Position numbers and translations under genes: made by a program. Shown piece by piece: positions 1 through 8,756 of a stretch of 12,026 nucleotides of DNA; position 1 is the first letter of the stretch; each line of letters begins with the position of its first letter. The stretch lies in NCBI GenBank assembly GCA_963809765.1, contig CAWEKT010000005.1:1-12026 (forward strand), given 5' to 3'. Origin of the DNA: JACVRM01 sp963809765. GTDB taxonomy: Bacteria; Actinomycetota; Thermoleophilia; Gaiellales; Gaiellaceae. Below the pieces are notes generated by a model. That model ran no database searches and was not told the origin of the DNA. It saw nothing but the letters and a program-made list of their open reading frames with translations.

Positions 1-1320
1 CTCCGGCGGCTAGACGGTCTTCTGCTTCGGCGGGCGAAGGTCGCACGGGCCGTGGACGCCTTCTTCATCGGCAGCGTGCAGACCGGCCGCGTCCCGCGAC
101 ATGTGCCTGACCACGCCTTGAACCGCCAACCCTTGGCGGGAGTGGCGACGAGGCTCGCGGCCGTGTAGGACGGGAAGGCGGCGACGCAGCGCGAGGGGCA
201 CGAGACGCGCCCCGAGCCGCCGCGCACCGTCCCCTTGCCGCTCACGGCGACCCGGAGCCCGTACGTCGGCGGGCCGAACAGCGCACTGACCTGCGTCGCC
301 TGTGCGATCGACACCGTGCAGGCGGGTGCCGGCCCGGAGACGGCGCAGCCGCCGCCCCAGCGCACGAAGCGCTGCCCGCCGGCCGGCGTCGCGGTGAGCG
401 TGACGCTCGCTGCCCGTGTCCCACTGGGTGGCGCACGTCGTCGCGCAGCTGACCCCCGGGATGTCGCTGACGACGGAGCCGGTGCCGCTCAGGGTCAGCG
501 CCAGCGACCCCTGCGCGTCGAGGCGCCGCAGGAACCGCGTGTCCTGGATGTCGACCCAGGTGCCCGAGTGCGCGTAGTAGTCGTCACGGTTCACGTCGAG
601 CAGCAGCGACGAGAACGGCACGAGGGTCGCGAACGGCCACATGATGTCCAGGTTGGAGTCGCACGCGTGCGCCGGATCCTCGACGCCGCACGAGTGCTGC
701 GGGCCAGGTGACGGCAGCGGCGCCCATGGCGTGCAGGAGCTCGTGGGCCGCGACGGCCGCGCTCGGCTCGCCGGCGCAGGTGCCGACGTAGACGACCGCG
801 ACACCGGGCCCGTCGTAGACACCCGCCACCCTGGCCGCACAGCTCGGTCGTGTCGAGCGGCCCGTCGTAGTAGACGAGGTACTTGTAGTGCGGCGCGACG
901 CCGTCCAGCCCGGTGACCGCGTCCGCGACGCGTCTCGAACGTCGTATCGGTGACGCTGAGCTGCGCCGCGGTCTGCTGCATCCGCAGGAGCTCGACGTCG
1001 GCCTGCGCCCCGCAGGCGAACGCCGCACGATCGAAGCGTGGTGAGCGGGTCGGGTCCTGGCTCTGCCACCAGGCCTCGATCGCGTCCACGTCGGCGGACA
1101 TCTGGGGCACCACCGTGGCGCTGCGGTCCGCGCCGTCGGACGGGATGACGTAGACGACGCGAATCTGTGGCCCGGCGACGGCAGGTGGGCGGTCGTCGCT
1201 CCCCGGGGTGCCGCACCACGGCGCTGCAAGCGCAGGATCGGCATGCAGCAGCGCCAGGGCCGCGACGGCAGCCGGAAGCAGCGCGGCGAGGAGCGCGCGG
1301 CGACGGCGTTGCGGATCAGG
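1..1320 (-). CDS. Secreted zinc-metalloprotease-like protein with two C-terminal InlB-type repeats (frame-broken; may run off left edge)
   Basis: The protein is readable only by joining frames. The N-terminus is a signal peptide: a basic run (QRRRRALLAALL), a hydrophobic core and an ALA-APW cleavage site. The body has YVIPSDG, a clear zinc site HELLHAMG (fwd about 728-755), a Cys-containing stretch SCGVEDPAHACDSNLDIMWP and LDVNRDDYYAHSGTWVDIQD. Two Cys-rich repeats follow, of the type GTGS..CATTCA...LTATPAGGQRFVRWGGGC and GKGT..CPSRCV...LVATPAKGWRFKAWSG, matching the divergent InlB B-repeat (Flg_new_2) pattern. Frame breaks sit near 410, 719, 830 and 933, each repaired by dropping one base. 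No ATG/GTG precedes the signal peptide in frame, so the start is approximate (just after the plsY stop). The repeat frame has no stop before base 1; a TAG at 10-12 is reached only with another shift. Probably exported. Proteolysis itself is inferred from the HExxH motif alone. Confidence 0.6.
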
Positions 1321-1925
1321 TCGTTGCCCCCCGGCTGCCGCGGCTGAACCGCGGCTCGTTGCCGGCGAGCAGGCGGCGGATGTTCTGGTGATGGAGGGCG
1401 ATGACGGCGATAGCGGCGAGGGTAGCGAAACCGACCACCGGGGCCGGCGCGTCGAACAGGAGACAGAAGGGCGGCAGCGCGACCGCGGTCACGATCGACG
1501 CCACCGACGCGTAGCGCAGCGACGGCGAAGCAGACGATCCACACCGCCAGGCAGCAGAGCGCAGCGAGCGGAGCGAGCGCGAGAGTGACACCCCCGGCCG
1601 TGGCCACCATCTTGCCGCCCTTGCGGAAGCCGAGGTACACCGGCCGGGCGTGACCCAGCATCGCAGCGGCGCCTGCGAGCACGCCCACCCAGTCGCCGGC
1701 GAGGAGGAAGCCGGCGAGCGCGGGGACGAAGCCCTTGAGAACGTCGAGGACGGCGACCGGGATGCCGAGCGACTTGCCGTAGGTGCGCCAGACGTTCGAC
1801 GCGCCGATGTTGCCGCTTCCCTGCTTCCGGATGTCCTCCCGCCGGGCCAGCCGTACGACGACGACGCCGGACGGGATGGAGCCGATCAGGTACCCGGCGA
1901 GGACGAGGAGCACGTCGGGCAGCAC
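1316..1925 (-). CDS. plsY: Glycerol-3-phosphate acyltransferase PlsY (one frame break)
   Basis: PlsY is an integral membrane enzyme that moves the acyl group from acyl-phosphate to glycerol-3-phosphate, the first step of phospholipid synthesis. The N-terminus MLPDVLLVLAGYLIGSIPSG carries the family GSIPxG motif. It is followed by GSGNIGASNVWRTYGK (the GSGNxGAtN acyl-phosphate loop), then GHARPVYLGFRKGGKMVATAGG (the GH..pv...FkGGKgvAt motif). Several hydrophobic segments fit the multi-pass fold. The frame breaks near 1524: FA in one frame continues as SLRYASVASIV in the next, and the C-terminus HHQNIRRLLAGNEPRFSRG follows. Removing one base gives 202 residues, the normal family length. It lies 58 bp downstream of the SOD-like gene on the same strand, and its stop abuts the metalloprotease gene, so co-transcription is plausible. 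Confidence 0.93.
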
Positions 1926-1938
1926 GGCGCCAGCTTAC

Positions 1939-1960
1939 GCACCGCACGGCGGGGCGGTGC
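1939..1960 (-). other. Short GC-rich hairpin between the SOD-like gene and plsY
   Basis: GCACCGC (1939-1945) and GCGGTGC (1954-1960) form a perfect 7-bp stem with an 8-base loop in the 58-bp gap between the SOD-like stop and the plsY start. There is no T-tract on either side, so it could be a weak terminator, a processing site or chance in GC-rich DNA. Confidence 0.25.
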
Positions 1961-1983
1961 CACGGCAGCGCCGGCTCCGGCAC

Positions 1984-2588
1984 TCACGACGGGATCCCGT
2001 ACGCCGCCACCCAGCCGTTGACCACGCCCCAGTCGAGGTTCTCGAAGAAGGCCTCGACGTACGAGGCGCGGTCGGTCTGGTAGTCCATGAAGTAGGCGTG
2101 CTCGTGCACGTCGAGGGCGACGAGCGGGGTCGCGTTCCAGACCGGGAAGGTGTTCTGGCTGTCGCCCAGGAAGTTGAACAGCCGCCGCTCGTCCCAGTCG
2201 TAGGCCGTCCACGCCCAGCCGCGCGCCGGCGATCGCGGTCGCCGCGAGGTCGGCGCGCCACGCTCCCGCCGAGCCGAAGTCACGGTCGATCAGCCGGCCG
2301 ATCGCACCGTCGGGCTCGCCGCCCGCGCCCCCGAGGTGCTCGAAGTAGACCTCGTGGTTCTTGATCGCGCCGAGCGCGAACGTCAGATCGAGCTTGAGCG
2401 AGCGGTACTCCGAGTAGACCTGGTTCGCCGCCCCGGCGTCGGCCTGCCGCAACATCGCCGACGATCTCGTTCCGCTTGGCGACGTACCCCTGGTACAGCC
2501 GGTAGTGGGCCTCGACGGAGACGCGCGAGATGCCGTTCAGCCGGTAGAGCTCCGGCTTGAGCGGGCGTGCAGCGATCTCCTCGGACAT
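1984..2588 (-). CDS. Divergent Fe/Mn superoxide dismutase-family protein (two frame breaks)
   Basis: This is a SOD-fold protein of 200 residues once two single-base insertions (near 2457 and 2227) are removed. The start ATG (2588) has a strong AGGAGG six bases upstream. The four metal ligands are visible: His28 (EAHYRLYQGYV), His in KNHEVYFEHLGG, and Asp and His in ALDVHEHAYFMDYQ. Family features such as RGWAWTAYDWD and the C-terminal ENLDWGVVNGW are present. It departs from classical SODs in key second-sphere positions: the HxxxHHxxY segment is shortened to HYRLYQGY, and the Trp of DVWEHAY is His. I recall a subfamily with similar LYxGYVxKxNEI and non-Trp DVxEHAYF motifs, but could not check it. 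Superoxide dismutation is likely but not certain. It is divergently transcribed from a canonical Mn-type SOD. Confidence 0.82.
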
Positions 2589-2665
2589 GGCGCCTCCTAA
2601 TGACGTCGGCTCAGGGAACGGGCCGGAGCATATCCTTGGCTGCGACCCCACCAAGGAGACGAACG
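2589..2665. promoter_or_regulatory. Divergent promoter region between the two SOD genes
   Basis: This 77-bp gap must hold the start signals for both SODs. On the minus strand, TTGGTG (2654-2649) and TATGCT (2632-2627) are spaced 16 bp and lie about 40 bp upstream of the SOD-like ATG; they make a reasonable -35/-10 pair. On the plus strand, TATCCT (2631-2636) overlaps that -10 and is a candidate -10 for the Mn-SOD, but no good -35 is seen. Ribosome sites are AGGAGG (minus, about 2595-2600) and AAGGAG (plus, 2653-2658). The overlap of the two -10 candidates would couple or make exclusive the two promoters; this is inference. Confidence 0.4.
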
Positions 2666-3343
<678 letters not shown>

Positions 3344-3412
3344 GAACGGTGATGGAGGCCGTCGTTCACCTGCGCTTGCCCACCCCGCCACGAAGCGCCA
3401 GCATCTCCGCTT

Positions 3413-3963
3413 GTGAGCAACGACACTGCCCCATCGGACGCCGCGCTGCTCGAGCGCGTCGCCACGCGCGACCACGACGCGTTCGTGGAGCTGTACCGCC
3501 GCTACGCACGCGCCGTGTTCGGCCTCGCGCTGCGACGCCTGGGCGACCGCGGACGAGCGGAGGACGCGACGCAGGAGGCATTCGCATCGATCTGGCGCTC
3601 GGCCTCCCGGTACGACCGCGCACGCGGCCCGGGCGCGCCGTGGCTCTACACGGTGGCCAGGAACGCGATCGTCGACGGCCTGCGCCGCACCCCGGAGCCG
3701 CCGGCCGAGGCCGCCCGACATCCCGAGCGCCGAGCCGGGACCGCCCGAGCAGGCCGAGGCCGCCTGGACGGCCTGGCGCGTGCACCGGGCGCTCGAGACC
3801 CTGCCGCGCGTCCGAGCGCGAGGTGATCGAGCTCGCATACTGGAGCGGCCTCTCGCAGAGCGAGGTGGCCGAGTTCCTCGACATCCCGCTCGGCACCGTG
3901 AAGACGCGCACGCGCAGCGCTCTCGCCCGGCTGGCCGACGAGCTCGGGGAGGAGGCGGCGTGA
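3413..3963 (+). CDS. ECF-type RNA polymerase sigma-70 factor (two frame breaks)
   Basis: The start is GTG 3413 (VSNDTAPSDAALLERVATRD). Region 2 is clear: DAFVELYRRYARAVFGLALR, EDATQEAFASIWRSASRYD and PWLYTVARNAIVDGLRR. Region 4 is clear: LPRSEREVIELAYWSGLSQS, EVAEFLDIPLGTVKTRTRSA, LARLADEL. The linker is in a third frame (PDIPSAEPGPPEQAEAAW, WRVHRALETLP), so one extra base lies near 3714 and one near 3808. Repair gives 182 residues, a normal ECF length. The stop overlaps the next gene's GTG by four bases (GTGA), so translation is probably coupled to the anti-sigma factor. It directs RNA polymerase to a stress regulon not identifiable here; the upstream SOD is a candidate by proximity only. 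Confidence 0.92.
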
Positions 3964-4540
3964 GCGGGCCGCCGACTTTCGACGAGCTGGTCGGCGACCT
4001 CGACCCGGCGGAGCGCGAGCGCCTCGAGCGCGTGCACGAGCTCCTCGTCGCGGCCGGACCGCCGCCGGAGCTGCCGCCGCAGCTCGCCGACGCCGCCGGA
4101 GGAGCCCCGCGCGACCGTGATCCCCTTCCCGCGCCGCTACCGCTGGGGCGCGCTCGCTGCCGCGGCGATGCTGGCCGTGGCGCTGCTTCGGCGTCGGGTA
4201 CGCGATCGGCCGCGGCATCGGGCCCGAGGAGTCGTTCACGGTGCTGATGACCGGGCAGGGCAACGCCGCGGCGGAGCTCGTCGTGTTCGACCAAGGACGC
4301 CGCCGGCAACTGGCCGATGGAGCTCAAGGTGCACGGTCTGCCGCCCTCGACGGGCAACCGCCGCTACGAGCTGTGGCTGACGAAGGCCGGCGAGCTCGTC
4401 GAGCCGTGCGGCACGTTCGCGGTCTCGGAGGCGAGACACGAGGTGCCGCTCAACGCGCCCTACGTCCTGCGCGACTACGACGGCTGGGTCGTCGTCGTCC
4501 ACGGCTCGACGACGCCGGTCCTGCGCACCGCCGAGTCTAG
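3960..4540 (+). CDS. Membrane anti-sigma factor, RskA-C-terminal-like (frame-broken)
   Basis: GTG 3960 overlaps the sigma-factor stop. The N-terminal cytoplasmic part (TFDELVGDLDPAERERLERV) lacks the HxxxCxxC zinc motif of ZAS anti-sigma factors. One membrane segment follows (RWGALAAAAMLAVALLGVGY), then an outside domain with MTGQGNAAAELVVFD, DAAGNWPMELKVHGLPP, RYELWLTKAGELVEPCGTF and APYVLRDYDGWVVVVHG. This matches the RskA-type C-terminal pattern. Extra bases are inferred near 4095, 4188 and 4291. The reading frame then runs open into thymidylate synthase; the natural stop is probably TAG 4538-4540 just after PVLRTAE, which needs one more shift. It should bind and hold the upstream sigma factor until a signal releases it. 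The signal is unknown. Confidence 0.82.
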
Positions 4541-4585
4541 AGGGCGACATCGAGCCGAGGCACCGGCTGCCTCCGGGCGACGCGG

Positions 4586-4600
4586 TATCGTCGAGAGCGG
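4586..4600 (+). promoter_or_regulatory. Possible -10 element before thyA
   Basis: TATCGT (4586-4591) ends nine bases before the likely GTG start at 4600, in a short gap with no convincing Shine-Dalgarno. This geometry would fit a leaderless or near-leaderless transcript, but no -35 is evident and thyA could simply be read from upstream. Confidence 0.25.
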
Positions 4601-5423
4601 TGCCCGAGCCGATCGAGCCGGCGTCGTCCGGACGCAGTACGAGGACTTCGCGCGCCACGTGCTCACCACGGGTGTGCCGAAGCGCGACCGGACGGGGACG
4701 GGCACGGTCAGCGTGTTCGGCTACCAGATGCGCTTCGACCTGACCGAGGGGTTCCCGCTGGTCACCACGAAGAAGGTGCACTTCCCGTCGATCGCCTACG
4801 AGCTGCTCTGGTTCCTGCGCGGCGAGCGCAACGTCCGGTGGCTGCAGGCGAACGGCGTCACCATCTGGGACGAATGGGCCGACGAGGACGGAGACCTCGG
4901 CCCGGTGTACGGGGTGCAGTGGCGCAGCTGGCCGACCCCCGACGGCGGCCACGTCGACCAGATCGCCGAGGTCGTCCGCCTCCTGCGCGAGGAGCCGGAC
5001 TCGCGCCGCATCGTCGTCAGCGCCTGGAACGTCGCCGACCTCCCGAGGATGGCGCTCATGCCGTGCCACGCGCTGTTCCAGTTCCACGTGGCGGACGACC
5101 GCCTGAGCTGCCAGCTCTACCAGCGAAGCGCGGACGTCTTCCTCGGCGTCCCGTTCAACATCGCGAGCTACGCGCTCCTCACGCACATGCTCGCGCAGCA
5201 GTGCGATCTCGAGGTGGGCGAGCTGATCTGGACGGGCGGCGACTGCCACATCTACGACAACCATCGCGAGCAGGTGGAGACCCAGCTGCAGCGCGATCCC
5301 TACCCCTACCCGTCGCTCGTCCTGCGCCGTCGTCCCGAGTCGGTCTTCGAGTACGCCTTCGAGGACTTCGACGTGGTCGGCTACGTGCATCATCCGGCGA
5401 TCCGCGCGCCCATCGCGGTGTGA
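4600..5423 (+). CDS. thyA: Thymidylate synthase ThyA
   Basis: It methylates dUMP to dTMP using methylene-tetrahydrofolate, releasing dihydrofolate. From about 4630 the frame is intact: QYEDFARHVLTTGV, KRDRTGTGTVSVFGYQMRFD, LTEGFPLVTTKKVHFPSI, ELLWFLRGERNVRWL, IWDEWADEDGDLGPVYGVQW, SRRIVVSAWNVADLPRMALM followed by PCHALFQF (the catalytic Cys of PCH), LYQRSADVFLGVPFNIASYA and GDCHIYDNHREQ. All are hallmarks of the ThyA family. The start is uncertain: no start codon precedes QYEDF in frame, while GTG 4600 (VPEPIEPASS) is out of frame, implying an indel between 4603 and 4635. The open frame extending upstream into the anti-sigma gene is an artefact of such indels. The stop overlaps folA by four bases. 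Confidence 0.95.
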
Positions 5424-5922
5424 AGGTCTCGCTCATCGCGGCGGTCGCGCAGGGCGGGGTGATCGGGCGCGACAACACCATCCCGTGGCGGATCCCGGAG
5501 GACGTGGCAGCGGTTCAGGACGCTCACGATGGGGCATCCGGTCGTCATGGGCAGGCGAACGTGGGAGTCGATCCCCGACCGCTTCCGCCCGCTCCCTGGG
5601 CGGCGGAACGTCGTCGTCACTCGCAACGCCGCCTGGCACGCCGACGGCGCCGAACGCGCCGCCTCGCTCGACGACGCGCTCGAGCTGCTCGACGGCGCAC
5701 CGCAGGTGTTCGTGATCGGCGGCGCCGAGCTGTACGCCGCCGCGCTGCCGCTCGCCGACGAGCTGCTGCTGACGGAGATCGACGTGGCGGTCGACGGCGA
5801 CACCTTGTTCCCGCCGTTCGACCGCGCGGAGTTCGAGGAAGCGTCGCGCGAGCCCCACGTGTCCGCGGACGGCACGCCGTTCTCGTTCGTGACCTACGTG
5901 CGGCGCACCGGCGAGCACGTGA
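5420..5922 (+). CDS. folA: Dihydrofolate reductase (two frame breaks)
   Basis: It reduces dihydrofolate (the ThyA by-product) to tetrahydrofolate with NADPH. GTG 5420 overlaps the thyA stop (GTGA). The N-terminus VKVSLIAAVAQGGVIGRDNT, IPWRIPEDVA carries the family IGxxxxIPW motif and an acidic residue in PED at the usual catalytic position. After an extra base near 5509 it continues RFRTLTMGHPVVMGRRTWES, IPDRFRPLPGRRNVVVTR, VFVIGGAELYAAALPLADEL (the vxGGxxxY NADPH motif) and LLTEIDVAVDGDTLFPPFD. A second extra base near 5904 restores a stop at TGA 5920-5922 and a 166-residue protein of normal size. The stop overlaps the next gene's GTG. Confidence 0.93.
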
Positions 5923-6570
5923 GCCTTCGCGTCGGCACGAGCGGCTGGTCGTACCCGACGTGGCGCCCGGGCTTCTACCCGGCCGCGGCCGACCCGTCCG
6001 GAGTTCCTCGGCCTGTACGCCGAGCGCTTCGACACGGTCGAGCTGAACAGCACCGGCTACCGGCTGCCCTCGGACGAGCAGTTCGCGCAGCTGGGCGGAG
6101 CAGGTGCCGCGACTCGTTCCGCTTCGCGGTCAAGGCACCACGGTGGACGCTGCGCCGGCTCGACACCGTCCAGGAGCGGGTGCAGGTGCTCGGTGAGCGA
6201 CTCGGGTGCATCCGGCTCGTCGTCCCGACACCGCGCGACGACGGGCTGCTCGAGCTGCTCCTCGGCTCGGTCGATCCCGCGATCCGCTGGGCGCTCGATC
6301 TGCGTGACGACTCGTGGGACGGCGTCGAGGCCCGGCTCGCCGAGGTCGGCGCCGTGCGCGTGGACGACTGGCGAGGCGCCGGCCGGCTGGCGCTACCTTC
6401 GCTTCCGCGACCCGCCCTACGACGAGGCGGCGCTCGACCGGCTCGCGCGAGCGCATCCGCCCGCTCGTCGACGCGACCTCGACGTGCTCGCGTTCTTCCG
6501 CCACGAGGACGAGCCGACGGCTCCCGCGTACGCAGAACGCCTGCGCCACCTCGTCGTAAACCTCACCTGA
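5919..6570 (+). CDS. DUF72 family protein (heavily frame-broken)
   Basis: GTG 5919 overlaps the folA stop. The N-terminus VSLRVGTSGWSYPTWRPGFY is the DUF72 signature (GtSGWsY..W...FYP). Further family pieces are LYAERFDTVELNSTGYRLPS, FRFAVKAPRWTLRRL, IRWALDLRDDSW, GWRYLRFRDPPYDE and DVLAFFRHEDEPTAPAYAER followed by LRHLV. DUF72 proteins have a TIM-barrel-like fold and no settled function. Extra bases are inferred near 5999, 6094, 6109, 6372 and 6448, and one missing base near 6473, giving about 215 residues. This is the densest cluster of frame breaks in the window, so true decay cannot be ruled out, although the protein sequence is otherwise well kept. Confidence 0.85.
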
Positions 6571-6661
6571 GAGCCGTTGACTCGGGTCGCCCGGCGAGCG
6601 CCTATCCCGGCGGGAGGTCGACGCGCGCGCGAACCGCGCCCGAGGCCACCTGCGATGCTCC

Positions 6662-6677
6662 CCGGCGCTAGCGCCGG
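6662..6677. repeat. Perfect 16-bp palindrome over the greA stop codon
   Basis: CCGGCGCTAGCGCCGG equals its own reverse complement and contains the greA stop (minus-strand TAG, 6670-6668). It sits at the end of the 97-bp gap between convergent DUF72 and greA. It could add to transcription termination but has no loop or T-tract. The rest of the gap shows nothing clear. Confidence 0.4.
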
Positions 6678-7114
6678 ATCGAGCGCACCGTGGCGCTCCA
6701 GGATCCGCGCGGCGCCTCGACCTCGACCACGTCGCCGACCGCGGCGCCCATGAGCGAGCGGCCGAGAGGCGAGTCGGGCGACACCCCACCGACGGCGGAG
6801 ATCGTCACCTCCATCGCCTCGCCGTGCTCGTCGACGATCTCCACGATCGAGCCGGCGCCGACCTGCTCGTCGGTGTCGTGCTCGACGACCACCGCCTCGT
6901 GCAGGCGCGTGCGGAGCTTGGTGATGCGCGCCTCGAGCATGCCCTGCTCGTTCTTGGCCGCGTGGTACTCGAAGTTCTCCGAGAGGTCGCCGAACGAGCG
7001 GGCGACCTTGATCGCCTCGACGGCGGCAGCGCGCCTCGGGCCCTCGAGCTCGGCCAGCTCCGCCTGGAGCTCGGCGTGCTGCTCCCGGGTCATCACCTCG
7101 TGCGGCCTCGTCAT
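6668..7114 (-). CDS. greA: Transcription elongation factor GreA
   Basis: GreA enters the RNA polymerase secondary channel and stimulates transcript cleavage to rescue backtracked complexes. The frame is intact: 148 residues from ATG 7114 (MTRPHEVMTREQHAELQAEL). The N-terminal coiled coil carries the tip motif GDLSENFEYHAAKNEQG with the acidic Asp/Glu needed for cleavage. The C-terminal FKBP-like domain has GSIVEIVDEHGEAMEVTISA, SPDSPLGRSLMGAAVGDVVE. An in-frame extension to 7162 exists, but the 7114 start matches the family better. It is convergent with DUF72 and divergent from the glutamine synthetase operon. Confidence 0.95.
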   Translation of the reverse strand: MTRPHEVMTREQHAELQAELAELEGPRRAAAVEAIKVARSFGDLSENFEYHAAKNEQGMLEARITKLRTRLHEAVVVEHDTDEQVGAGSIVEIVDEHGEAMEVTISAVGGVSPDSPLGRSLMGAAVGDVVEVEAPRGSWSATVRSIRR

Positions 7115-7297
7115 CGCGGCAGCGTACTGAGCCGCGCGAGCTGCCGCGGCACGGCGCGACACTCACCGCCCAGGGCAATAGCGATTGCCGCCACGGCATC
7201 GAGCGACTCGCCGGTGTAGTGTCCGGGCACCGGCAGGTCGAGAGATTCGCCGCGCCCGGCCTCCCGCCGGCGGCGACGAGGGAGAAGGAGGACCGGA
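7115..7297. promoter_or_regulatory. Divergent control region between greA and the glutamine synthetase operon
   Basis: This 183-bp gap holds two inverted repeats. GGCAAT-AGCG-ATTGCC (7174-7189) is a perfect 6-bp-arm palindrome, operator-like in size. GCCGGTG (7210-7216) and CACCGGC (7228-7234) form a 7-bp stem with an 11-base loop that could fold in the operon leader. A strong AAGGAGG (7285-7291) lies six bases before the GTG start of the synthetase. No convincing -35/-10 pair was found. No known glutamine-riboswitch pattern was recognised. A nitrogen-responsive regulator site is possible but unproven. Confidence 0.4.
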
Positions 7298-8756
7298 GTG
7301 GCCACGAAGGACAAGCCGCAGAGCCGCCCGTCGCGAGCACGATCGGCGACGAAGCGGGGCGGCACCGATCTCGAGCGCTTCGTCTCGGCCAAGGGGCGCG
7401 ACGAGCTCGTCAAGGACGTCCGGCGGCGGATCGACGCCGAGGGGATCACGTACATCTACTACCAGTTCCCCTCCGTGACCGGCCGCATCATGGGCAAGGG
7501 CGTCCCCGCGGCACACTGGGAGAGCATCGCCGCGCAAGGGCTTCCAGCTCGTCTACGGCGCCACCGCGAACCTGTTCGTCGACCGGCACGGCGACTACAT
7601 CGGCTACGGCCCCGAGGCGGCCGAGCTCGTCGGCCTGCCCGAGCCGGACACCTTCCAGCCGCTCCCGTGGGACCGCAAGGTCGCGCGCGTGTGGTGCCAG
7701 TGCTTCCGCAACCGCGAGGAGCGGGAGAACCCCGGCGCGTTCCTCACCTCCGACTGCCGCGGCAACCTGCTGCGCATACAGGCCGAGTTCGAGCAGGCAA
7801 CCGGCCTCCACCTCCGTGCCGGCGCCGAGCCCGAGATGATGTGGCTGAAGATGAAGGAGGACGGGACTCCCGACGTCAAGGGAGTCACGAAGCCCTACTG
7901 CTACCACATCGACCAGTTCTCGGAGCTGCAGCCGATCATCCACAAGATGATCGAGTACGGGAGCGCGATGGGCCTGGACATGATCCAGGGCGACCACGAG
8001 GACGCGCCCGGTCAGATCGAGCTCAACTTCAACTTCGACCGCGCGGAGAAGACGGCCGACAACCTGTCCACCTTCCGCCAGATCGCCAAGCAGGTCGGTC
8101 GCGAGCTGAACGTGTTCCCGTGCTTCATGCCGAAGCCGTTCATGGGCGTGTCGGCGAACGGCTGCCACCACAACATCTCGCTCTGGCGCGGCGACGAGAA
8201 CGCGTTCATGCCGGACACCGACGACCAGCAGAAGCCGAGCCAGATCGGCCTGTACGCGATCGGCGGCATCCTCGAGCACCTCGGCGCGCTGACCGCGGTG
8301 ACCGCCTCGACGGTCAACTCGTATCGCCGTCTCTGGGACACGGGCTTCTGGGCGCCGGTGTTCGCCGACTGGGGCTACCAGAACCGCACCACCGCGCTGC
8401 GGGTCTCGGCGCCGGGGCGGTTCGAGTACCGCTCGGTCGACTCGGCCGTCAACCCGTACCTCTCGATGGCCGTGCTGATCGCCGCGATGCGGGACGGGAT
8501 CGAGCGCAAGCTCGACCCGGGCGAGCCGGAGGAGCGGAACATCTACGAGGCGATGGCCGAGGGCAAGGAGGTCAAGAAGATCCCGATGACCTTCGGCGAC
8601 GCGCTCGACGCGCTCGAGGCCGACGACGTGATCAAGCGCGCGCTGCCCGACGAGATGTACAAGGTGTTCATGCACTACAAGCGCGACGAGTGGGAGCGCT
8701 ACTGCGCCACCGTGACCGACTGGGACGTGGAGGAGTACCTCGACGTTCTTCCTTGA
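7298..8756 (+). CDS. glnT: Glutamine synthetase family, GlnT (type III)/GmaS-like (one frame break)
   Basis: This ATP-dependent ligase joins glutamate to ammonia, or to methylamine in the GmaS branch. GTG 7298 follows AAGGAGG. Active-site motifs are GAEPEMMW (paired Glu), QGDHEDAPGQIELNFNFD, NGCHHNISLW, and FEYRSVDSAVNPYL (substrate Arg and NPYL). MPKPFMG and TVNSY are also typical of the family. One extra base near 7539 splits WESIAAQG from FQLVYGATANLFVDRHGDYI; repair gives 485 residues. The N-terminus has a roughly 20-residue basic, Ser/Arg-rich extension of unknown role. It heads a plus-strand operon with GlxB, GlxC and GlxD, an association known for rhizobial glnT-glx clusters and for methylotroph gmaS-mgsABC. 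Substrate choice cannot be read from the sequence. Confidence 0.88.

Noticed and set aside
4317..5423. Single open frame joining the anti-sigma C-terminal domain to thymidylate synthase.
   Set aside because: The joining segment is low-complexity and unlike either family, a TAG at 4538 and a GTG at 4600 lie in neighbouring frames, and indels are frequent. A real fusion is unlikely.
5529..6000. Apparent folA-DUF72 fusion in one frame.
   Set aside because: Removing one base near 5904 restores a folA TGA overlapping the DUF72 GTG, the same junction style as thyA/folA.
7111..7250. Short minus-strand frame (VPGHYTGESLDAVAAIAIAL...) whose TGA overlaps the greA ATG.
   Set aside because: The ATGA overlap and protein-like composition are suggestive, but the frame runs antisense into the glutamine synthetase gene and its only in-gap start (GTG) gives about 39 residues without a family match. 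Not enough to call a gene.
7115..7297. Possible glutamine riboswitch in the operon leader.
   Set aside because: Only simple stems are visible; I could not match the conserved core of the known glutamine-binding RNA motifs.
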